Below, one piece after another: positions 1 to 5,480 of a stretch of 5,480 bases of DNA. The position numbers and the translations under genes are program-made. How positions within the stretch are numbered: position 1 is the stretch's first letter; every line of letters starts with the position of its first letter. Below the pieces are notes generated by a model that ran no database searches, was not told the DNA's origin, and was given only the letters and a program-made list of their open reading frames with translations. Origin of the DNA: an uncultured Mycoplasmataceae bacterium (GTDB lineage Bacteria > Bacillota_I > Bacilli_A > Mycoplasmatales > Mycoplasmoidaceae); the NCBI GenBank assembly GCA_949290035.1, contig CASEQO010000092.1, positions 1 through 5,480 on the forward strand, given 5' to 3'.

Positions 1-3000
1 TTAGAAATTTTTTCATTTACTTCATCAATTGAGATAGATGTATCTTTAGATATTACTTCTATTTCTTTTGATCTTTCTATTAATAATGATTCTAATAATT
101 GTAATTTTTTATTATTTTCGAATCATTGTTCATGTAATGTTGAAATATCATTAATAGCTATTGAAAGATTTTCTCTAATGATATTTATTTCTCCATATAT
201 AGTTCCATTTTGATTATTTTCAGAGCCAACTATAAATTCAATTTGTTCAATTTTATTATTAGCATTATTAATTATTTGACTCATTGATTTATTAAATTCT
301 TCAATTTCATTTAATGATGATTTATTTTCAGTTCTTAATGAATCAATTAAAGATATAGTTTCATTAAATAATAATTGAACTTTGTCTTGATAAGTTTTAT
401 ATGTTTCATCTAACTTAGTATTAAATTCTGATGAAATATCATGATACATTTTTTCATTGACTGATGAAATTGTTTCATTTAATTCTAGTTCAAGATACTT
501 AATTTTTTCATTAATATTATTTTCAAATACTTTATTATTTTCACTTAATTTAAGTATTTCATCTTTAATTAAAATTTCTGATTCTTGAAGTTCTTTTACA
601 TTATTTAATAATTCTTGATAATTTTCATTATTAACATTTAATGAATTTAATTTTTTAGAAGATTTATATAATTTTTTTCTTAAATCAAAAATACTCTTGT
701 TGTTAAAATAAATTTTTTCTTGATCCATTTTAATTTGTTCAACTACTTCATAATACATATTTTTGATATTTTCTATATTTGAATAAACATCATTATAGAA
801 AGCATTGCCATTTTTAGATAATTCTAATAATCCATTATCTAAATGTCTAATTTTTTTATCTAATGATTCAACTAAATCATTAAAGTTATTATTTGTTTTA
901 ATTAATTCATCTATAATACCTGAATTAATTGTATTGATTTCTTCAATTGAGTTTTTCATTGAAAGCTTAATTTCAGCGAATCTTTGCTCAATTTCATCTT
1001 TAACCATGTTAGAAACTTCATTATATTTATCTAACATTTCAGTTTTTAATTCATCATATTTTTTATTTGATTCTTCACTAGAAAGTTTATATTTTTCTTC
1101 AGCTATTGAAGTAGCATATTCTCTTAATTCTTGGAATCTTTTATTATACTCTTCATCTTTATCAACTACATAGTTGTAGATTCTTTGTTCTAAATCAGCA
1201 ATAATTTTTAAAATATCATTATCTACATCATTTAACTCAATTTTTAAATTATCATTATTCTCATTTTCAGAAATTTGATCTTGAATTTTATTTCTTTTAT
1301 TAATTAATGCTTCAAGTTCATCTTTTTGTTTATTCATTTGCTCTTCCATTTCTTTTATTTTAGCTTCATACATATATACAATTTTGTCTGTTTGCTGATT
1401 ATTTTTATTCACTGCATCAAATAATTCTTTTAATAAATCATTTGTTTGATTTGAAGATGATTCAACACCATGGATCTTTTCAAATAATTGACTTCCTTGA
1501 TAATTACTTATATCTATTATTTTATTTAAAGTACTTTCTTCACTTACATACATTTCATTTTTAATTTCATGAAGAAGTTCTTGATATGTTTTAGAATTTT
1601 CATCAAATTTAGTGTTTAATGTTTTAAAGTTTTCACTTATAGTGTCATCCAATAATTTAATTTGTGATGATTTTTCATTTATAGAATTAACTATTTCTAA
1701 TGATGAATTTACTAATTCAGAAATTAAACCATTAATTGATTCAATAAAGACTTCTTTTTCTTCTTGGATTTTTAATGATAAATCATTATTTAAAGTATTT
1801 TTTACCTCTAATAATGAAGAAAGTATTTCTGAAGAACTTTTATTATTAAGATGAGCAATTTTTTCAACTATGTTAGCATGTTGCTCACTTAATAACATAG
1901 GATCATTTATTAAATCTACTATTTCATTGTGTTTTTCATTTATTTCATTTTTTAAATTAGAAATAGTGTTTTCATAAAATTCTTTATTATGAGAAATAGA
2001 ATCTTTTATTTCATCAGTTTTAGATAATAACATTAAATCTATTTCACCTTTAAGACCACTTTCAATATTTGAAATATGTTCATAAATTTGTGAGCTAGAA
2101 TAATTATTAACTTCAACTATTCTATCTAAGATTTCTTCGTTAGCTTTTTGGTTTTCACCTTGAATTAATGCAATAGTATCTAAATTGTCTTTTAAATTTT
2201 CTGAAACTTCTGAAATTAATTTATCTATTGATTCAACAAAAATATTTTTAATGTTTTCTTCTTTAGCGTCTAAATCACTTTCAACTTTTTCTTTTAATTG
2301 ATTAATTTCATTAAGTGTTGCTTGAGTATTAGCGATTACACTTTCAGTAACTAGTTTTTTTACATCCAAGAAATTTTCATTAATTAATTCTGGATTAATT
2401 TTTTCTAATAATTCATCTTGTCTTCTTACAAATGAATCTTTTAAGTTTGAAATTAATTCTTCATATGTTTCTTTATTTCTTAAAATATGATCTTTTATTT
2501 CAGATGTTGACATTTCAATTAATTGAGATATGTCTCCATTAATAGCATTTTCAACTCTTGAAATTTGTTCGTATAATTGAGAACTTGAATAGTTATTAAT
2601 TTCAACTATTCTATCTAAAATTTCTTCATTGGCTCTTTGATTTTCGCCTTGAACTAAAGCTAAAGTATCTAAAGTATCTTTTAAATTATTTGATACTTCA
2701 GCTATTAAACCATTGATTACTTCTAAAAATAATTCTTTAGAATTTCTTATTTCTGGTGATAAGTCATCTTTAATTGCTGAACCAATAGCATTTAATTGAC
2801 TAATAATATCACTAGATGATTCAACTACTTTTGAAGAGATTTCATTTTTAATTTTATCAAACCCTTCACTAAATATTTGATCATTGAAAACAATGTTTTT
2901 TATAGCATTCTTATTTTCTTCTAATTCTTTTTTAATGATATTTAATGAATCAAAATAAGCATTTCCTAAATTGTTAATTTGATCTTCAAGTTTTAATCCT

Positions 3001-5381
3001 ATATTGTTTATTAATTGAGATACATCGCCATTAATAGCATTTTCAACTCTTGAAATTTGTTCGTATAATTGAGAACTTGAATAATTATTGATTTCAACTA
3101 TCTTGTCTAATATTTCAGAATTAGCTTCTCTATTTTCCCCTTGGATCATTGCTAAAGTATCAAGAGTATTTCTTAAATTATCAGAAACCTCTTGAATTAA
3201 ACTATTAGTTGTTTGTAAAAATATTTCTTTATGGCTTTGAATTTCTGGATTAATATCATCTAAAATAGTTTTACTTAAATTATTTAATTGTTCAATTATG
3301 TTACTTGTAGAGTCTACCATTTTTGTAGATATATCTTTTTTTACATCATTAAATCCATTTTCAAATAAATCAGGATTTAATGCTGTATTTTGAATTCAAT
3401 ATCTATTTTCTTCCAATTCTTTTTTAATTACATCTAATGAATCAAAATATGCATTTCCTAGATTATTAATTTGATCTTCAAGTTTTAATCCTATAGCATT
3501 AATTAATTGAGATATGTCTCCATTAATAGCGTTTTCAACTCTTGAAATTTGTTCATATAATTGAGAACTTGAATAGTTATTAATTTCAACTATTTTGTCT
3601 AAAATTTGAGAGTTAGCTTCTCTATTTTCTCCTTGGATCATTGCTAAAGCATCAAGAGTGCTTCTTAAATTATCAGAAACCTCTTGAATTAATCCATCTG
3701 TTGCTTGTAAAAATAAATCTTTTGATTCTTTTATTTGTGGAGAAATATCATTTGCAATCATATTTCCTAATTTTCCTAATTCTACAAATAAAGAATTTGA
3801 AAAATCTACAATGTTTTTAGTTAATTCTTTTTTTATCGAATCAAAACCTTGTTCATATGTACTAGGATCAGATATTGCATTATAAATAGATTTTTGATTG
3901 TTTTCTAATTCTTTTTTAACTTGTTCTAATGTATATAAATATTGATTAGAATTTTCTACTATAAATGATTTAATATCATTTTGAGAATAAGCTATTAAAT
4001 TCTCCATTTTTCCATATAATGCTTCTTCAATATATCTGATAGCATTCAATACTTCATTACTAGATTCATACACACTATTAGATAAACTACTATATAGATT
4101 TTTAAAAGAATCATCATTTATATATTTGAAGTCTTCTAACGTTTTTAAAAGACCCATATTATTAGCTGTAATTTCAGATACTAAATTTTGTAAAGAAGCT
4201 AAGAATATTTCTCTTGTATCTTTCATTAATGGAGAAAGATCATTATCAATTTTATATTTTAATTCATCTATTAAATTTGGAAAATGACCTAAACTATTTA
4301 TAATTACTTCTCTTAGCTTAGGTACTATTTTTTCAAGCTTTGAATCATCTATTTTTATGCTACCAATAGCATCATAAATAGATTTTTGATTATTTATAAC
4401 TTCATCTCTTAATCTTTGTATTAATGATGAATATTCATTTACTGAATAATTAGTACTATCAGTTATTTTTGATGTTAAATCATTATTTGATTCAATAATA
4501 TTTCTTGATAAATTATCAATTGCAAATTCATTATTTTTAATTGAATTAAAAATTTTAGATTGATTATTTTGTAATAAATTAGTAGATTCTACTATTGAAT
4601 TTTGTAAATTATTTTCTGTTTGAGTAACTGTTTCACTAACATTAGTATTAATACTTTGTGCAACTTCATATATATAGTTAGATAATTGTTCATATATTGA
4701 ATCATTGCTAGCTAAAACTTCTTGTCTTAAGTTAGCAATTTCGTTTAAAAAAGTATCATTAATGTGTACTTGACCATTAATTAATTTTCCTTCTAACTCT
4801 GTAATATATTGGTATAAGTTATTTACATTTTCTCAAGCATTAGAAACTAATTCTTTTATTGAATTATTATTTTCAAAAGCATAGTTACCAACAAGATTAA
4901 TTCTTTCTAATAATGAGTTATATCCTTGGATTAAATTTGATTTTAATCCTTCTAATTGATTAATGTATGCTTTTGAAGGTATATTATTGTTTGCATTTCT
5001 TTGAGGAACATGGTTTTGTTGATCACTAACTATTGTTGTATTAGTTTCTCTATTTGAAAGGGCATCAAATACTTGTGTGTAAATATTATTGTTCATATCA
5101 ACAAGATTTTCTCACAAGTTTTGTAAATCTTTTCTAATTACATTTCTAGTATTTACGTCAATATTTGGCACTTCTTCATTATAACGAACTGTTCTTCTAT
5201 TATCACTATATGAGTTAGACATTGGTTCTTCATACCCTTCGTCTACATATTCATCATATTGATCGTCATTATAATTTTGATCATCGTAATATTGATCATC
5301 ATAATATTGGTCGTCATTATAATAATCGTTTTGAACTTCTCTTGCCATATTTGACGATGCTCTTTTATTTTTAAAAGCCAT
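1..5381 (-). CDS. Giant repeat-containing, coiled-coil-rich hypothetical protein (genetic code 4; 3' end outside window)
   Basis: This is one uninterrupted frame from ATG at 5381 to the window edge: 1793 complete codons plus two bases, with no TAA or TAG. Four in-frame TGA codons (residues 90, 183, 662, 1753; codons beginning at 5114, 4835, 3398 and 125) must be read as Trp, and no TGG is present. The start is chosen for the GAGG four bases upstream and the plausible MAFKNKR opening; an in-frame TTG at 5429 lacks such a site. Layout: basic N-terminus, Tyr/Asp/Gln-rich acidic tract (16-52), polar helical region (53-330), six modules of about 164 residues (331-1312), then a charged coiled-coil-like region (1313 onward). 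I see no cysteine, signal peptide, lipobox or membrane segment, so a cytoplasmic location is likely. The family is not recognised. A structural or cytoskeletal role, as for other giant helical mollicute proteins, is inference. Repeat-bearing surface proteins such as Mycoplasma hominis Lmp are an alternative, but the absence of a lipoprotein signal argues against it. Confidence 0.93.
3..1445 (-). other. C-terminal coiled-coil-like region of the giant protein (residues 1313-1793, continues off window)
   Basis: This stretch of about 481 residues is dominated by Glu, Lys, Asn, Ile and Leu. Heptad-like spacing of apolar residues is clearest in the segment YEAKIKEMEEQMNKQKDELE and the following LINKRNKIQDQI (about residues 1338-1370), and again near LEQRIYNYVVDKDEEYNKRF and MLDKYNEVSNMVKDEIEQRF. 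Proline and cysteine are absent. The regular 164-residue modules are not visible here. A long parallel coiled coil or extended helical bundle is the likely fold. A TGA-encoded Trp sits at residue 1753 (HEQWFENN). The frame is still open at the window edge, so the true length and C-terminus are unknown. Confidence 0.75.
1446..1934 (-). repeat. Repeat module F (residues ~1150-1312), degenerate with internal insertion/rearrangement
   Basis: Module F keeps NDPMLLSEQ, SSSEILSSLLEVKNTL, NNDLSLKIQEEKEVFIESI and GLISEL in register with earlier modules. The IQGEN block is missing, and the IIDISNYQGSQLFEKIHGVESS core appears 36 residues later than the period predicts. The extra stretch contains LNTKFDENSKTYQELL (from about residue 1255), which has a relative in the C-terminal region near 387-425. 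F marks the eroded downstream edge of the array. Confidence 0.7.
1935..2423 (-). repeat. Repeat module E (residues 987-1149), 163 residues
   Basis: Module E starts in the RRQDELLEKINPELINENF segment and is one residue shorter than the others. It retains IQGENQKANEEILDRIVEV and NYSSSQIYEHISNIESGL. The (N/S)PEI proline element is lost, replaced by VESDLDAKEENIKNIFVESI. It ends with the EIKDSISHNKEFYENTISNLK tail shared with D. It is intermediate in divergence between the homogeneous B-D copies and the degenerate F copy. Confidence 0.85.
2424..2915 (-). repeat. Repeat module D (residues 823-986), mosaic
   Basis: Module D begins at NKNAIKNIVF and carries DDLSPEIRNSKELFLEVI, IQGEN in the variant form VQGENQRANEEILDR, and the NYSSSQLYEQISRVENAI core identical to B and C. 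After SQLI it switches to EIKDHILRNKETYEELISNLKD, which matches module E (EIKDSISHNKEFYENTISNLK) and not the LEDQINNLGNAYFDSL tail of B and C. The NLKD and ANEEILDR positions also match E. D is therefore a patchwork: E-like sequence around a B/C-like core. Confidence 0.87.
2916..3407 (-). repeat. Repeat module C (residues 659-822)
   Basis: Module C begins at NRYWIQN, where the Trp (residue 662) is encoded by TGA, and contains NPDLFENGF, DDINPEIQSHKEIFLQTT, IQGENREANSEILDKIVEI, the NYSSSQLYEQISRVENAI core and the LEDQINNLGNAYFDSL tail. It lies exactly 492 bp from both neighbours. It is nearly the same as B over its C-terminal two thirds but differs more in the first 40 residues. Confidence 0.88.
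3408..3899 (-). repeat. Repeat module B (residues 495-658)
   Basis: Module B starts at NQKSIYNAISDPSTYEQGF, carries NDISPQIKESKDLFLQAT, then the full conserved block IQGENREANSQILDKIVEI and NYSSSQLYEQISRVENAI, and ends with LEDQINNLGNAYFDSL. Its second half is very close at DNA level to the same part of module C: about 3409-3698 matches about 2917-3206 with scattered substitutions, many of them synonymous. This points to recent duplication or gene conversion between B and C. Confidence 0.88.
3900..4391 (-). repeat. Repeat module A (residues 331-494), degenerate
   Basis: Module A opens with NNQKSIYDAIGS, has NDLSPLMKDTREIFLASL in the proline/Phe element, and keeps the register with later modules (164 residues to module B). 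The normally conserved IQGEN-ANEEILD block is replaced by an unrelated-looking stretch (FKYINDDSFKNL), and the SSSQLYEQISRVENAI core has become ESSNEVLNAIRYIEEAL. It is recognisable by spacing and flanking motifs rather than by its core, which suggests an old copy not reached by later homogenisation. Confidence 0.75.
4392..5246 (-). other. Non-modular N-terminal polar/helical region of the giant protein (residues ~46-330)
   Basis: This part of the coding frame precedes the regular array. Two related segments each carry a TGA-encoded Trp: IRKDLQNLWENL (residues 82-93) and IKELVSNAWENV (175-186). Farther on are degenerate relatives of the array: DTFLNEIANL at 209-218 resembles the module element REIFLASLQNL, SIYEQLSNYIYEVAQSI at 228-244 resembles LYEQISRVENAI, and NNQSKIFNSI at 272-281 resembles NNQKSIYDAI at 330-339, only 58 residues away. 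The region is rich in Asn, Ser, Glu and Ile, has few prolines and shows no membrane helix. It may be an eroded or irregular extension of the repeat array. Confidence 0.6.
5247..5324 (-). repeat. Short tandem repeat encoding acidic Tyr/Asp/Gln-rich tract
   Basis: Residues 20-45 of the giant protein are built from imperfect copies of a five-residue unit, YYDDQ or close variants (YYNDDQ, YYDDQ, YYDDQ, NYNDDQ, YDEY). In the DNA this is an imperfect 15-18 bp repeat, with GATGATCAATATTA-like units on the coding strand. The acidic bias continues to about residue 52 (VDEGYEEP). The tract is strongly negative and probably disordered. It directly follows a short basic segment (KNKR, MAR), so the N-terminus is a charged tail and not an export signal. 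Acidic low-complexity tails often mediate protein contacts; no specific partner can be named. Confidence 0.8.
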
Positions 5382-5385
5382 ATTT

Positions 5386-5392
5386 CCTCTTT
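5386..5392 (-). promoter_or_regulatory. Ribosome binding site of the giant ORF
   Basis: On the coding strand the leader reads AAAGAGG followed by AAAT and the ATG at 5381. GAGG can pair with the CCUC of the 16S anti-Shine-Dalgarno sequence. The spacing of four bases is on the short side. This site decides between the ATG at 5381 and the in-frame TTG at 5429, which has nothing comparable upstream. A run of seven A residues lies directly upstream and overlaps the site. Confidence 0.7.
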
Positions 5393-5400
5393 TTTTAAAC

Positions 5401-5414
5401 TTGTATAGATACAA
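5401..5414. repeat. Small perfect inverted repeat in the leader
   Basis: TTGTAT and ATACAA are separated by two bases, a perfect 6+2+6 palindrome. In RNA it could form a five-pair stem UUGUA/UACAA with loop UCUA, about eight bases upstream of the ribosome binding site. It could be an operator half-site pair or a weak 5'-UTR hairpin. In DNA of this composition a palindrome this short may also be chance. Confidence 0.3.
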
Positions 5415-5433
5415 AAATATCCAGTACAATTAC

Positions 5434-5451
5434 ATAATATAGATTATTGTA
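5434..5451 (-). promoter_or_regulatory. Candidate promoter -10 region
   Basis: Two hexamers on the coding strand resemble the mollicute -10 element: TACAAT at 5446-5451, which fits TANAAT, and TATTAT at 5434-5439. Either would give a leader of roughly 45-60 bases. No convincing -35 is seen, which is common in mycoplasmas, and the surrounding DNA is so A+T-rich that chance matches are expected. The assignment is weak. Confidence 0.3.
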
Positions 5452-5480
5452 TAATAAATTTAATTTTTCTAATTAAAAAA

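Larger units (their letters stand above)
1446..4391 (-). repeat. Tandem array of six ~164-residue modules (492-bp period)
   Basis: Conserved marks recur at a fixed spacing. The aligned Phe of the EIFL-type element lies at residues 393, 557, 721, 885, 1048 and 1212, giving spacings of 164, 164, 164, 163 and 164. Prolines of the (N/S)P element lie at 384, 548, 712 and 876, again 164 apart. In order, each module has a polar helix with a GF-VKK-type motif, a SxxI-LN segment, (D)D-I-(N/S)PEI, (K)E-FL-LI-EVS-NL, TLD-LA-IQGEN-AN-EILD-IVEI, NYSSSQLYEQISRVENAI, and a tail with either LEDQINNLGNAYFDSL or EIKD-I-NKE-YE. The regular proline and glycine positions suggest helices broken at fixed points, i.e. 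a rod of helical bundles; this is inference from sequence only. Modules B, C and D share the best-preserved core, and A and F have diverged most. Confidence 0.9.
5382..5480. other. Intergenic leader, no gene seen
   Basis: This is the only non-coding part of the window. It holds the candidate -10 hexamers, the small palindrome and the ribosome binding site described separately. No terminator hairpin of an upstream gene, no tRNA and no small ORF with a ribosome binding site can be supported. The last 20 bases are A/T runs only. Confidence 0.6.

Noticed and set aside
805..1173. Plus-strand open frame of 122 codons
   Set aside because: It lies wholly antisense to the giant gene, has a Ser/Leu-rich composition typical of the complement of Glu/Asn/Lys-rich coding sequence, and has no ribosome binding site or recognisable domain.
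1612..1854. Plus-strand open frame of 80 codons
   Set aside because: It is antisense to module F, with the same shadow composition and no supporting signal.
125..3398. TGA as selenocysteine or as glycine (code 25)
   Set aside because: Four TGA sites lack any visible SECIS-like hairpin, and the complete absence of TGG in a very A+T-rich frame fits UGA as the Trp codon of mollicutes. Glycine is served by GGN codons.
2424..3899. CRISPR-like or transposon direct repeats
   Set aside because: The 492-bp direct repeats are coding, in frame and contiguous, with no spacer/repeat pattern, inverted terminal repeats or transposase.
123..5429. Several separate genes or a decayed pseudogene on the minus strand
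   Set aside because: Every break is an in-frame TGA with no frameshift, the 164-residue repeat register runs straight across the break at 3396-3398, and no internal ribosome binding site is needed. Code 4 explains all of it.
5381..5429. Upstream TTG start giving a 16-residue N-terminal extension
   Set aside because: There is no Shine-Dalgarno sequence before the TTG, whereas GAGG sits just before the ATG at 5381. The extension would also translate through the leader and ribosome binding site.

Overview
The window looks like DNA from a mollicute of the Mycoplasma/Ureaplasma/Spiroplasma side. It is very A+T-rich, and its only long reading frame is continuous only if TGA is read as tryptophan (genetic code 4). 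Four in-frame TGA codons cut the minus strand into apparent fragments under the standard code. Read with code 4, these join without a frameshift into one open frame from an ATG at 5381 to the left edge of the window. That gives at least 1793 codons with no stop codon reached, so the gene is incomplete at its 3' end here.

Layout, in gene direction (right to left): 5382-5480 is the upstream leader, with a Shine-Dalgarno-like GAGG, a small inverted repeat and candidate -10 hexamers. Residues 1-15 are basic and are not a signal peptide. Residues 16-52 are a Tyr/Asp/Gln-rich acidic low-complexity stretch. Residues about 53-330 are a polar, largely helical region containing two related Trp motifs (residues 90 and 183). 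Residues about 331-1312 are a tandem array of six modules of 163-164 residues (492 bp in DNA), of which B, C and D share the strongest core and A and F are degenerate. Residues about 1313-1793 and beyond are a long charged coiled-coil-like region that runs off the window.

The predicted product is a giant, soluble, mostly alpha-helical protein. It has no cysteine in the visible part, no signal peptide and no membrane segment. Architecture of this kind suggests an intracellular structural or cytoskeletal rod, or a scaffold. I do not recognise the family, so that role is inference. No other protein gene, RNA gene, mobile element or CRISPR array is supported. The points of most interest are the regular 164-residue periodicity, a core of about 106 bp that is nearly identical in three copies while its flanks have diverged (a sign of gene conversion or unequal exchange), and the complete dependence on UGA for tryptophan.
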